Source of the DNA: Allosphingosinicella deserti
GTDB lineage: Bacteria > Pseudomonadota > Alphaproteobacteria > Sphingomonadales > Sphingomonadaceae
Assembly (NCBI RefSeq): GCF_003012735.1
Contig: NZ_PXYI01000002.1
Location: 434,001-498,000 of the forward strand
Length of the DNA: 64,000 nt
Direction of reading: 5' to 3'
This document shows, one piece after another, positions 44,802 to 53,739 of the stretch. How positions within the stretch are numbered: the stretch's first letter is position 1; every line of letters starts with the position of its first letter. A program made the translations under genes and the position numbers. Below the pieces are notes generated by a model. It searched no databases, had not been told where the DNA came from, and saw nothing but the letters and a program-made list of their open reading frames with translations.

Positions 44802-47143
44802 GCGGCGACCTGGTCGCCAGAACCAGCCTCAGCCGCAGCCTCTGTATAATCTTTCACTGGGGCCGACGTGACCAGCCCCAACTCTGTCTGTTTACGGGAA
44901 AGTTGCTCTGCCAGCCACAACAAGCCTTCGCGGATATATTTGGGCGGCTTCAGATCGCTGGGATTGTCCATTTCAAGCAGGTCAAGCGCGAACTCGGCTT
45001 TGCCGCCGCCCTTTAACGTTTCTTTCATGGCAGCACTAAGTGCCGAAAAATTGACGCTATTATCTATGTCTGACCGGAACTTTGCAATGAGGCCGCCGCC
45101 CGGGAGAGTGGCGAATAGCTCAATGTTCGAGACTACGATCGCGTCTTCCAGCGTATATGCCAATGCCTCGGTCTTTGTACCTTTGAAATCGATCTCGATC
45201 GGACATTGATAAGCGACGCGAAGCATGAACTTTTCGGCGTCATAAGCCTTCGACTTCTCGGCCTCGGACTTGTCTAGCAGCGCATCCAGATCCGCAATCT
45301 CAGGCCACCAAGTTTTCAGCGTGTGGTTACGCGTAGTGTAGTTCGCTCCGCGCACCGGCACCGCACTGGAGCCCGCCGCGTCCTGAGAATCTATGTCGGT
45401 CACGACGAGTGTCGTCAGCCCGATCTTCTCGATGAGACTGCGCAGCTTGTGGGCATGGCTTCCTCCGATTTCGAGCCAGGTGATGTAGCTCTCCGCAAGT
45501 TTGTCAAACTCTGCGTGCGAGTTCACGAAATGAGGAACGAGAATACGCTCGGCTGGTCCTTCGATCAGCACAGCGGCGTCGGCGAAGAAGAGATCGCAGT
45601 GGGTCACTTTCAAGTAGCGGGTCACAAACCGCTTGGTTTCCTGCTCGTCGCCGAAAGCTTGGCCAACGTTCACCACGCACGATGTTGGGATGGCATGCTC
45701 ACTGGCTGGTAATCGGCGAAAGTAGCGCAGAGAATCGAAGTTGCATTCATGGGCGATGTGGCTGGAATGGGTGCTCACCACCATTTGTGTCACGAAGTCA
45801 GAACCTGCCCCTAAGTGGCCGTGGTTACGAAGAATCTTATGAGCTTGCCGGATAAATACCTGCTGCACCTGCGTATGCAAATGAACTTCGGGCTCTTCAA
45901 TGAGAACAAGGTGCAATGGCGGAATAATTGCCTCATCGGAAGTCCTATTTTTGGCCTTTCCAACCCTCATCCAGCTGTCGCGAAACGCCATCAGGCGGAA
46001 CACCATGGAAATGAGGTTCTGATAACCAAGCCCGTTGGAATCTTCCGGCAGATACAGATTTATCGGGGCTCCGGCCGCCCGGATCGGCACGACAAATTGC
46101 ACCGCTGCGTCGTGGTTGAGTCCCTCAACGGGCCTCAGCCGTGTCGAAATGTTGAGTTTGGGATCTGTGACGCCCGGGTAGCCGAGCGTATGCATTTCCT
46201 TGAGGGGGCTTTCAAAGCCGTCGCTGAGGCGAACGTTGAAAGCCTCTTGGGCTTCCTCTATCGCCTTGAGCGCGAGAAGATCTCTGGCATCCGGACTCTC
46301 ATATGGATCAAGGTGGCTCTTGTAGTATTGGCGAAGCTGAGATGAGAGTTTTCGAGACGTTGATGCCGATCCAGACGCTTCACCGTCGTCCATGTTGCTT
46401 TCGCCGGCATGCCCGAAGCCACGCTGCGCACTGATCTCGTCAATCCGGATCAGCCCCTTAAACGGATCGCCATCGATCGGCTCGCTTCCGTTTAGCGCTT
46501 GAGGTTGGGCCCGCCCATGCTGCGGATCGACACAGGCGGCCGGGTCCAGCACGTAAGTTTTGATCGTAAAGTAGCGCGTGACGCGACGTTGCAGAAACTC
46601 GACCAGCGTTTGCGGCCAGATCGCGACTTGAAACTTTGCCGCCTCCTGGCCTTTCTCCTGCGCAAGCGCGGCGCCCGCCGTTTGCAGATCACGGGCATCG
46701 GAGCGCGCCGTCAGGTAATCCTTCTGGAGTTGTTCTTGATCCTTTGGTTCGTACCTGACACGAACCCCTAGGCGGCCACCCGCCCAATCTAACGTCGGCA
46801 AGATACCTTGAACGTAGTGCACTTCGTTCTCTTCAACGTGCATCCAAACGTCAAGAGACGGAAGGAATGCGTCCCATTCCGATTCCGGCAACGGTTGTTG
46901 AGCGACGTGCGCTGCCTCCCAGGCTGATCCCATTGCGTCGATACCCGGCCAATAGGACAGCGTAAAGTCATTGAAGCAAAAACTTGTGCGTTCCCGATCA
47001 ACGAGAAAGTATCGCAAGGCGGTAATCGCTGACGTCTTTCCGCTATTGTTCGCGCCCACAAAAACGGTCTTGTCAGCAGAGAGGCCAATTCTCGTTGAGA
47101 TCAGCTTTCTGAAGTTGGCAATTTCAACAAACTCGATGCGCAT
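44798..47143 (-). CDS. OLD-family ATP-dependent endonuclease, GajA-like (Gabija-type defence)
   Basis: This 781-residue protein combines an ABC-type ATPase with a C-terminal TOPRIM nuclease. Walker A GANNSGKT is at residues 30-37, Walker B LHLVLIEEPEVHLH at about 410-423, the H-loop VVSTHSSHIAHE at 455-466, and the TOPRIM metal-binding residues are in VLIEGPAE (about 525) and VVTDIDSQD (580-588). It is longer than the prototype GajA, with an insert between the ATPase halves. GGAGGGG precedes the ATG at 47143. With the UvrD-like partner it should form a phage-restricting complex that cuts DNA; the Gabija assignment is by architecture and pairing. Confidence 0.82.
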   Translation of the reverse strand: MRIEFVEIANFRKLISTRIGLSADKTVFVGANNSGKTSAITALRYFLVDRERTSFCFNDFTLSYWPGIDAMGSAWEAAHVAQQPLPESEWDAFLPSLDVWMHVEENEVHYVQGILPTLDWAGGRLGVRVRYEPKDQEQLQKDYLTARSDARDLQTAGAALAQEKGQEAAKFQVAIWPQTLVEFLQRRVTRYFTIKTYVLDPAACVDPQHGRAQPQALNGSEPIDGDPFKGLIRIDEISAQRGFGHAGESNMDDGEASGSASTSRKLSSQLRQYYKSHLDPYESPDARDLLALKAIEEAQEAFNVRLSDGFESPLKEMHTLGYPGVTDPKLNISTRLRPVEGLNHDAAVQFVVPIRAAGAPINLYLPEDSNGLGYQNLISMVFRLMAFRDSWMRVGKAKNRTSDEAIIPPLHLVLIEEPEVHLHTQVQQVFIRQAHKILRNHGHLGAGSDFVTQMVVSTHSSHIAHECNFDSLRYFRRLPASEHAIPTSCVVNVGQAFGDEQETKRFVTRYLKVTHCDLFFADAAVLIEGPAERILVPHFVNSHAEFDKLAESYITWLEIGGSHAHKLRSLIEKIGLTTLVVTDIDSQDAAGSSAVPVRGANYTTRNHTLKTWWPEIADLDALLDKSEAEKSKAYDAEKFMLRVAYQCPIEIDFKGTKTEALAYTLEDAIVVSNIELFATLPGGGLIAKFRSDIDNSVNFSALSAAMKETLKGGGKAEFALDLLEMDNPSDLKPPKYIREGLLWLAEQLSRKQTELGLVTSAPVKDYTEAAAEAGSGDQVAA

Positions 47144-47160
47144 AACCCCTCCGGAGCCGG

Positions 47161-47205
47161 ACCATATCTCAACATAGTGCCACCTGCAATCTGAGGTAGT
47201 ATGTT
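47161..47205 (-). promoter_or_regulatory. Promoter and inverted repeat upstream of the Gabija-like operon
   Basis: On the minus strand TTGCAG (47189-47184) and TATGGT (47166-47161) are separated by 17 bp, a good sigma-70-type promoter just before the GajA-like start. An inverted repeat (AACATA at 47171, TATGTT at 47200, with inner ACC/GGT) overlaps it and could be an operator. Confidence 0.5.
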
Positions 47206-47415
47206 CAACATGGTGAGCTCTTAGCCTTCCCGGTTACCCTAGCTCATGAGCCATTTGGACCTGCTCCGACGAGATTCGCCGCCCTTGCGATGTGTTCGTC
47301 TACCTGGTCGTAGTGTGACCGGTCCGGTTTGCAGACCTATGGCCATAAAGCAGTCACTCTGCTCCCACCCAATTCCCGCCCTTGACGCCACCCCCCACGC
47401 ACGCGATGCTAAGCC

Positions 47416-47514
47416 ATGGCCCAGGCACCGACCCGCAGCCCCTTCCGCAGCGCGATCCGCGCCGCGACGTTGCGCGCCTTCGCGCCCTATCCCCATGCCC
47501 GCGCTGCGCCATAG
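47416..47514 (+). CDS. Conserved 32-residue basic peptide (mini-ORF copy A)
   Basis: An ORF of 32 codons, ATG to TAG, encodes an Arg/Ala-rich peptide ending in LRAFAPYPHARAAP. A second copy lies at 56595-56711. In the two copies the C-terminal half differs almost only at silent third positions, which indicates selection on the peptide. A strong intrinsic terminator follows at 47546-47576, so this is a separate short transcript between the Gabija-like and Hen1 genes. Alternatively the transcript is an sRNA. Function unknown. Confidence 0.5.
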   Translation: MAQAPTRSPFRSAIRAATLRAFAPYPHARAAP

Positions 47515-47545
47515 TCGAACCGTCCCGCGCGCCGACCATGACCGC

Positions 47546-47576
47546 AGCCCCGTCGAGCCTCTCGATGGGGCTTTTT
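47546..47576 (+). terminator. Rho-independent terminator after the mini-ORF
   Basis: AGCCCCGTCGAG pairs with CTCGATGGGGCT (12 bp, one G-U) around a CCT loop and is followed by a run of T. It ends 17 bases before the Hen1 start. Confidence 0.85.
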
Positions 47577-47592
47577 CATATCCGGACCTGAT

Positions 47593-48999
47593 ATGCTCCT
47601 GACCATCACCACCACCCACCGTCCCGCCACCGATCTCGGCTTCCTGCTGATGAAGCATCCGGACAATGTCCATTCGGTCGAGCTCAGCTTCGGCACGGCG
47701 ACGCTCTTCTATCCCGAGGCGACCGAGGAACGCTGCACCGCGGCGATCACGCTTTCCGTGGATCCGGTCGAGCTCGTCCGGGGCAAGGGGCGGATCGAGG
47801 ACCAATATGTCAACGATCGGCCCTATGCCGCCTCGTCTTTGCTGTCGGTGGCGCTGGCCCGTTTGCTGGGCACTGCGATGGGCGGCCGATCCAGGCACCG
47901 GCAGGACCTCGCGGAGCAGCCGATCCCGCTGGAGGCAAGGATCACGCCGCTGCCCGCGCGCGGGGCCGCCGATCTGCTCGCCAGCCTGTTCGAGCCGCTC
48001 GGCTATGCCGTGCAGGCAGAGCCGATCCCGCTCGATCCGGCGCATCCCGAATGGGGCGACAGCCCCTATGTCGCGCTGACGCTGCGCGGCCGGGTGCGGC
48101 TCGCCGCCTTGCTGACGCACCTGTTCGTGCTCGTGCCCGTCCTCGACAATGACAAACATTATTATGTCGGCGAGGCCGAGGTCGAGAAATTGCTGCGCAA
48201 GGGCGCGGGCTGGCTCGAGACCCACCCGGCGCGCGAGCTGATCGTCCGCCGCTATCTGCGCGGCCTCGGCGGGCTCGTGCGCAAGGCCAGGTCCCAGCTC
48301 GACGAGAGCGTCGCGGCGGAAGAGGCGGAGGAACATGCCCGGCGCGATGCGGCCGAGGAGGTGATCGAAAAGCCGATCCGGCTCAACGACCAGCGCATGG
48401 ACCGCGTCGTCGCCCTGATCCGCGAATTGGGCGCGATGAGCGTGCTCGATCTCGGCTGCGGCGAAGGCCGCCTGCTGCGCGAACTGCTGAAGCTGCCCGG
48501 CCTCGGCCGGATCACCGGCGTCGAGGTCGCGCCGCGGGTGCTCGCCGGCGCCGGCGACCGCCTGAAGCTCGATCACATGCCGGACATCAAGCGCAAGCGC
48601 ATCGAATTGCTGCAGGGCTCGCTCGTCTATCGCGACGACCGGCTGAAGGGCTTCGACGCCGCCGCGGTCGTCGAGGTGATCGAGCATATGGAAGCGGAGC
48701 GCCTGCCCGCCTTCGAGGCGGCGATCTTCGGCCATGCCCGCCCCGGCGCGGTGATCGTCACCACGCCCAATCGCGACTACAATGCGCTGTTCGAGAACAT
48801 GGCGCCGGACGCGCTGCGCCATCCCGACCACCGCTTCGAATGGACCCGCGCCGAATTCCGCCATTGGGCGGAAAGCGTCGGCTTGGCGCATGGCTATGGC
48901 GTCCGCTTCGAGGGGATCGGGGCGGAGGATCCGGTTCACGGCTGCCCGACCCAGCTGGCGCTGTTCACCCGCGCCGAGGACGTGAAGGTGGCGGCATGA
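47593..48999 (+). CDS. hen1: 3'-terminal RNA ribose 2'-O-methyltransferase Hen1
   Basis: This is the bacterial Hen1 of the Pnkp/Hen1 RNA-repair system, which methylates the 2'-OH at the 3' end of cleaved RNA before ligation so that the repaired site resists renewed cutting. The N-terminal half (MLLTITTTHRPATDLGFLL, IEDQYVNDRPYAASSLLSVA) is the bacterial-specific domain that activates Pnkp ligase. The C-terminal half is the methyltransferase, with SAM motif VLDLGCGEGRLL and the metal-binding EVIEHME. Length (468) is typical. It overlaps pnkp by ATGA. Confidence 0.95.
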   Translation: MLLTITTTHRPATDLGFLLMKHPDNVHSVELSFGTATLFYPEATEERCTAAITLSVDPVELVRGKGRIEDQYVNDRPYAASSLLSVALARLLGTAMGGRSRHRQDLAEQPIPLEARITPLPARGAADLLASLFEPLGYAVQAEPIPLDPAHPEWGDSPYVALTLRGRVRLAALLTHLFVLVPVLDNDKHYYVGEAEVEKLLRKGAGWLETHPARELIVRRYLRGLGGLVRKARSQLDESVAAEEAEEHARRDAAEEVIEKPIRLNDQRMDRVVALIRELGAMSVLDLGCGEGRLLRELLKLPGLGRITGVEVAPRVLAGAGDRLKLDHMPDIKRKRIELLQGSLVYRDDRLKGFDAAAVVEVIEHMEAERLPAFEAAIFGHARPGAVIVTTPNRDYNALFENMAPDALRHPDHRFEWTRAEFRHWAESVGLAHGYGVRFEGIGAEDPVHGCPTQLALFTRAEDVKVAA

Positions 49000-51536
49000 A
49001 GATCGAGATTCCCGAATTCGCTCTGGTGCTGCTGGTCGGCGCGTCGGGCACCGGCAAATCGAGCTTCGCCGCCAGGCACTTCCTGCCCACCGAAGTGGTC
49101 TCGTCGGACCGCATGCGCGGCTGGGTCGCGGACGACGAGAATGATCAGAGCGCCACCGTCGAGGCATTCGATCTGCTCCGCACCGTGGTCGAAAAGCGGC
49201 TGAAGGGGCGGCGCTTCACCGTCGTCGACGCGACCAACGTCCAGCCGGAATCGCGCAAGGGGCTGATCGCGCTCGCCAAGAAATGGCACGCGCTCGCCGT
49301 TGCCATTGTCTTCGACCTGCCCGAAGCGGTCGCGGTCGAGCGCAACGCACAGCGGCCGGATCGTCAGTTCGGGGCCGGGCCGGTGCGCCGCCACATGCAG
49401 GCGCTCAAGCGCTCGCTCGGCGGCATGAACCGGGAGGGCATACGCTACGTCCATCGCCTGCGCTCGGTCGAGGAGGTCGACGCGGTCGAGATCGTGCGCA
49501 CCCGGCTCTGGAACGATCGCCGTGAGGAGGTGGGGCCGTTCGACATCATCGGCGACGTCCATGGCTGCGCCGACGAGCTCGAGACGTTGCTCGACAGGCT
49601 CGGCTACCAGGTCCGCTGGAACGGCAAGGCGGTGACGGTCACGCCGCCCGAGGGACGCCGCGCGATCTTCGTCGGCGATCTGGTCGATCGCGGGCCGCGC
49701 TCGCCCGACGCGCTGCGCATCGCCAAGCACATGGTCGACAGCGGCACCGCCATGGCCGTCGTCGGCAACCATGACGACAAATTGAAGCGCCACCTCGACG
49801 GCCGCAACGTCAAGCCGAGCCATGGCCTCGCCGAGACGATCGAACAGTTCGCGCAGGAGCCGCCCGAATTCGCGGCGGAGATGCGCACCTGGCTCGATGG
49901 CCTGATCAGCCATTATGTGCTGGACGGCGGCAGACTGGTCGTCGCCCATGCCGGCCTGAAGGAGGAGATGCAGGGACGCGCCTCCGGCGCGGTGCGCAGC
50001 TTCTGCATGTATGGCGAGACCACCGGCGAGATCGACTCGTTCGGCCTGCCGGTGCGCTGGGATTGGGCGGCCGACTATAAGGGCAGGGCCAAGGTCGTCT
50101 ACGGCCACACGCCGGTCGTCGAGGCGAACTGGGTCAACGGCACCTTGTGCATCGACACCGGCTGCGTGTTCGGCGGCAAGCTGACGGCCTTGCGCTATCC
50201 GGAGCTCGAACTGGTCGATGTGCCGGCCCGGCGAACCTATTACGAGCCGGTCCGTCCGCTGGCCGCGCCGGCCGCGGACACCGGCATGGCGCCGCACCAG
50301 CTCGATCTCGCCGACGTGCTCGGCAAGCAGGTGATCGAAACGCGGCATTATCACCACGTCACCGTGCGCGAGGACAATGCAGCCGCGGCGCTCGAGGTGA
50401 TGAGCCGCTATGCGGTCGATCCGCGCTGGCTGATCCATCTGCCGCCGACCATGTCGCCGGCGGAGACCAGTGCGCAGGAGGGCTGGCTGGAGCGCCCCGA
50501 GGAAGCCTTCGCTTATTACGGCAGCAAGGGCGCGAAGATCCTCGTTGCCGAGGAAAAGCATATGGGCTCGCGCGGCCTCGTGCTGCTGGCGCGGACGCAG
50601 GAAGTCGCCGCCAGGCGCTTCGGCGTGCACGATGGCGCCCGCGGCGTCATCGTCACCCGCACCGGCCGCCGCTTCTTCAACGACTCCGCCCTCGAAGCGG
50701 CGGCGATGCACCGGATCGATCTGGCGATGGAGAGCTCCGGCCTGTGGTCCGAACTCGCGACCGACTGGGTGCTGTGGGACGCGGAGATCCTGCCGTGGAG
50801 CATGAAAGCCGGCGCGCTCGTGCGCGGGCAATATGCGGCGGTCGGCGCGGCGGCGGTCGCGGGGCTCGGCGCCTTGTCCGAGGCCCTCGCCGCCGCCCAG
50901 GCGCGCGGCGTCCCGATCGACGATCTTGCCGCCTCGGCTGCGGCCAGCCTCGCCGACGCGACCCGCTATCGCGCCGCCTACAATCGCTATGTCGCGCCGT
51001 TCGGCGGGATCGAGGATTTGCGCATCGCGCCCTTCCATCTGCTCGCCAGCGAAGGGGCCGTCCACGACGGCAAGGATCATCTCTGGCACATGGCGGCGGT
51101 GCACCGCCTGGCCGAGGCGGATCCGGCGCTGCTGCTGGCTACGAAGTTTCGCCGCATCGACCTCGACGATCCGGCGGAGGTCGCCGACGCGATCGCCTGG
51201 TGGGAGGCGATGACCGCGGCCGGCGGCGAGGGCATGGTGGTGAAGCCGCTCGATTTCGTCGCGCGCGGTGCCAAGGGGCTGCTCCAGCCCGCGATCAAAT
51301 GCCGCGGGCGCGAATATCTGCGGATCATCTACGGTCCGCATTATGATCGCCCGGAGAACCTCGAACGCCTGAAGAAGCGCGGCCTCGGCCACAAGCGCTC
51401 GATGGCGCTACGCGAATTCGCGCTCGGCCTCGAAGCCCTGCACCTGTTCGTCGAACACGCGCCGCTGACCCGCGTCCATCAGGCGGTGTTCGGGGTGCTG
51501 GCGATGGAAACCGAACCGGTCGATCCGCGGCTGTGA
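48996..51536 (+). CDS. pnkp: Polynucleotide kinase-phosphatase-ligase Pnkp
   Basis: This 846-residue end-healing and sealing enzyme of bacterial RNA repair has an N-terminal kinase with P-loop GASGTGKSS (residues 15-23). A calcineurin-type metallophosphatase follows (DIIGDVHGC, VGDLVDRGPRS, VVGNHDDK, YGHTPV). The C-terminal ligase-like adenylyltransferase has the nucleotidyl-Lys motif EEKHMGSRG and GEGMVVKP. All three active sites appear intact. With Hen1 it repairs RNAs cut by ribotoxins such as tRNA anticodon nucleases. It is located beside the Gabija-like genes. Confidence 0.95.
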   Translation: MKIEIPEFALVLLVGASGTGKSSFAARHFLPTEVVSSDRMRGWVADDENDQSATVEAFDLLRTVVEKRLKGRRFTVVDATNVQPESRKGLIALAKKWHALAVAIVFDLPEAVAVERNAQRPDRQFGAGPVRRHMQALKRSLGGMNREGIRYVHRLRSVEEVDAVEIVRTRLWNDRREEVGPFDIIGDVHGCADELETLLDRLGYQVRWNGKAVTVTPPEGRRAIFVGDLVDRGPRSPDALRIAKHMVDSGTAMAVVGNHDDKLKRHLDGRNVKPSHGLAETIEQFAQEPPEFAAEMRTWLDGLISHYVLDGGRLVVAHAGLKEEMQGRASGAVRSFCMYGETTGEIDSFGLPVRWDWAADYKGRAKVVYGHTPVVEANWVNGTLCIDTGCVFGGKLTALRYPELELVDVPARRTYYEPVRPLAAPAADTGMAPHQLDLADVLGKQVIETRHYHHVTVREDNAAAALEVMSRYAVDPRWLIHLPPTMSPAETSAQEGWLERPEEAFAYYGSKGAKILVAEEKHMGSRGLVLLARTQEVAARRFGVHDGARGVIVTRTGRRFFNDSALEAAAMHRIDLAMESSGLWSELATDWVLWDAEILPWSMKAGALVRGQYAAVGAAAVAGLGALSEALAAAQARGVPIDDLAASAAASLADATRYRAAYNRYVAPFGGIEDLRIAPFHLLASEGAVHDGKDHLWHMAAVHRLAEADPALLLATKFRRIDLDDPAEVADAIAWWEAMTAAGGEGMVVKPLDFVARGAKGLLQPAIKCRGREYLRIIYGPHYDRPENLERLKKRGLGHKRSMALREFALGLEALHLFVEHAPLTRVHQAVFGVLAMETEPVDPRL

Positions 51537-51560
51537 TGCGACGCCGGGGCGCCCGACCAT

Positions 51561-51599
51561 GGGATCACCGGCCAGCCCCACACGCTGGCCGGCGATCCC
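51561..51599 (+). terminator. Long hairpin downstream of pnkp
   Basis: GGGATC plus CCGGCCAGC pairs with GCTGGCCGG plus GATCCC (15 bp, one internal mismatch) around CCCACAC. It probably ends the hen1-pnkp transcript, although no U-tract follows. Confidence 0.6.
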
Positions 51600-51623
51600 G
51601 GAGGATCTGTGCCCAGGAAAGGC

Positions 51624-51700
51624 CCGTTCGTCCTGAGCCCGTCCAAGGACTTCCTTCTTCGCCCACGCTCCGTTCGCCCTGAGCGCGTCGAAGGACTTTC
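51624..51700 (+). repeat. Two REP-like elements in tandem
   Basis: CGTTCGTCCTGAGCCCGT...AAGGAC and CGTTCGCCCTGAGCGCGT...AAGGAC are two copies of a short palindromic-type element common in sphingomonad intergenic regions. The following 51755-51840 segment is a short relative of dispersed family B. Confidence 0.55.
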
Positions 51701-52044
51701 CTTCTTCTGTTCGGGATGGACAAGGAAAGGGCTCAGGCTGATTCAGCCTGAGACGATCTTGGTCTGGATCGCCATCAGCCAAAGCGCGCGCGAGTTAAAC
51801 ATTAGGTCCCCGGAACGGGCAATGTCCAAAGAACGGGCATGTCCCCGAAGCGGACCGCACGGCTGCCTCTGGGCCATTCCTGCCGTCAACGACGGTGGCG
51901 ACGAACGACCTTTTTTCTACCCCGAAGCGGTCTTTCGCGGTGCGCCCCTGCGAATGACTGCTTCGGGGGATATGAGCGGACCTTGCGTGCCGGTCTAGCG
52001 AATGTCGGCTTTGGAGCACGTGATGGATGCGCTCGCGTGCGCCG

Positions 52045-52185
52045 CTGACCCGATCCGCGCTGTAGCGCACTGGTCCTCATGTTGGCGGCGCGATCGTCAA
52101 CCTCGCGGGCGAGAGCGGATGTAGCCCGCGCCGGAGCTGGCTGCCAGCCGGAACAGCTGAATCGGGTGGAGAGCGGACATCTCCC
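52045..52185 (+). repeat. Degenerate intergenic repeat, family A, copy 1
   Basis: It contains CGATCCGCGCTGTAGCGC (52051-52068), identical to 52751-52768, then GCGCGATCGTC, CGGATGTAGC and AACAGCTGAATCGGGTGGA before GCGGACAT. The 51537-52193 stretch contains no gene. Confidence 0.55.
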
Positions 52186-52193
52186 TGCGCAAG

Positions 52194-52709
52194 CTAGTTG
52201 GCGAACATACCTTTTTTCTGAGCGCGGAGGGCAATGAGGAGTAGCGGGAGGAAGTCGGCGAACGTTCTTCCAGCGGTGAAGGCCGACAGCGCGAGGGCCA
52301 CCAGGCCAAGAGTGCCTGCCATCGCAGGCACGAACCCTGCCCATATGCCCAAGCCGTACCGGGTCGACCACAGCAGCAAGTAGACCGTGAGCGGCAGTCT
52401 CGTGGCTGCATAGTGGAAAACCCAGCCGTGCACATGCGACGGCCGCGGGACCGTGCGGATGGGCCCGCTCAGTGCGCCACCTAAAAAGGCCAAGGGCCAG
52501 GCGATACTCGCTGCTGCCTTGTCCCCGCCGAAGAACAACAACGCTGCGGTGGCCACACTCCAAACAAAAAAACTCGCTGGCGCTAGCGCCGCGAGGGCCA
52601 GATGCGTGCGCCTTTCCTTCAGTCGACGAGCGCCGAGGAAAAGCAGGAGCACAAGAAGGACCCAAACGTAGAGCGGCGTGTGCGTCAGAATGATGTAAGC
52701 GGTGCCCAT
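52194..52709 (-). CDS. Multi-pass membrane protein, hypothetical
   Basis: This protein of about 171 residues has five hydrophobic segments (PLYVWVLLVLLLFLGARRL, LALAALAPASFFVWSVATAA, LPLTVYLLLWSTRYGLGIWA, VPAMAGTLGLVALALSAF, LPLLLIALRAQ). The ATG at 52709 (MGTAYIILTHTP) is the likely start. It resembles small uncharacterised membrane proteins of proteobacteria; function unknown. It is flanked on both sides by family A repeats. Confidence 0.7.
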   Translation of the reverse strand: MGTAYIILTHTPLYVWVLLVLLLFLGARRLKERRTHLALAALAPASFFVWSVATAALLFFGGDKAAASIAWPLAFLGGALSGPIRTVPRPSHVHGWVFHYAATRLPLTVYLLLWSTRYGLGIWAGFVPAMAGTLGLVALALSAFTAGRTFADFLPLLLIALRAQKKGMFAN

Positions 52710-52744
52710 CCTGCGGCATCGTCGCACCTGCTCTCAAGGCCCGC

Positions 52745-52900
52745 AATGGTCGATCCGCGCTGTAGCGCCTTGATCCCGCGCGCGATGGCGCGATCGTCTG
52801 CCTGCTTGGTGAAACCGGACGTAGCCGTCGCCGGCGTGAATTCGCGATCCGAACAGCCGGGGAGGGTGGAAACACGACATTCGCGTGTCAGGACGGGCTG
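52745..52900 (+). repeat. Degenerate intergenic repeat, family A, copy 2
   Basis: The 18-base string CGATCCGCGCTGTAGCGC is shared exactly with copy 1. GCGCGATCGTC, CGGACGTAGC, GAACAGC and GGTGGAAACACGACATTC follow in the same order. The gap 52710-52945 holds nothing else visible. Confidence 0.55.
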
Positions 52901-52945
52901 TTCGAACAATTGACGCACCATAAGCTGGGCGGCCGGAGCGGATGC

Positions 52946-53603
52946 TCAGCGACCTTCCACCTTCGTGCACGCCTGGGCGAAGCTGGCAATCGCACTCTGA
53001 TCCTTCAGCAGCTTATCCTTCAGCAGCGGCCACGCGGCCTTTCGTGCCGCGACCGCATCTTCGGGTCGCATTCGCGCCGCTTGCACTTTTGTCGCGGCAA
53101 GCAGCCGCCGGGCTTCGGGCACAATGCGCGGGCGAAGCGATCTCCGTCATTGACACCAGCAGGCTGAAAGCGATCTCGCAATGCGCCGGATTGGCCGGAT
53201 CGAGGCTGCTTTGGCCGAGCGGGGCGGACGAGCCTTCCTCCGTGCTCCGAAGACTGGCTCGATCGGTCCGTATTTGCGCCAACATGGACATGAACCTCGG
53301 CTTCGCCTGCGCCGTCATGGTGCGGAAGGCGTCGGCTGCCTGTCGGGGCGACAGCTGATCCTTGAGCGCTGCGGACAGCCGTCCGTGAAGGTCCGAGCAT
53401 GATTCGAGCGCCTGCACGAATATGGCCTCATCGCTCATGCTCGTCCTCGTTAAGCGGACCCCCTGCGTTGCCATGCACCGATCGTAAGCTTGAGCGAGGA
53501 TATGAGGATCGCTCGAGCCAGGCTGCCCCGGATTGCCCTGTACTGGAGTCTGCTGCGCACCGATCAAGCACGCGATCATCGCCACCCAAGTCCGAATCTT
53601 CAT
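52946..53603 (-). pseudogene. Secreted hypothetical protein with a C-terminal frameshift
   Basis: From the ATG at 53603 the frame opens with a signal peptide (MKIRTWVAMIACLIGAQQ) and reads to HCEIAFSLLVSMTEIA. As written it then becomes compositionally odd and stops at 53013. Another minus-strand frame from about 53130 down to a TGA at 52946 reads like the natural continuation (RIVPEARRLLAATKVQAAR, AWPLLKDKLLKDQSAI, FAQACTKVEGR). One extra base at about 53121-53140 would explain this. The intact form would be about 218 residues with paired cysteines. Family not recognised. Confidence 0.55.
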
Positions 53604-53739
53604 GTCGTCTAACCTTCCGCCGGAATAAGCAGACCAGGGCGACACCTGATCGATGCGCAGTGTTGCACATCCTCCTTTCGAAGCCGTGAACTCGAGGTGC
53701 TGCGGGAACTCATCCTGCGTGCGGCAACGACGAACCGAT

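Noticed and set aside
47239-51392. Minus-strand open frames of 642 and 818 codons
   Set aside because: They mirror hen1 and pnkp, whose motifs are unmistakable; high GC leaves few stops on the opposite strand.
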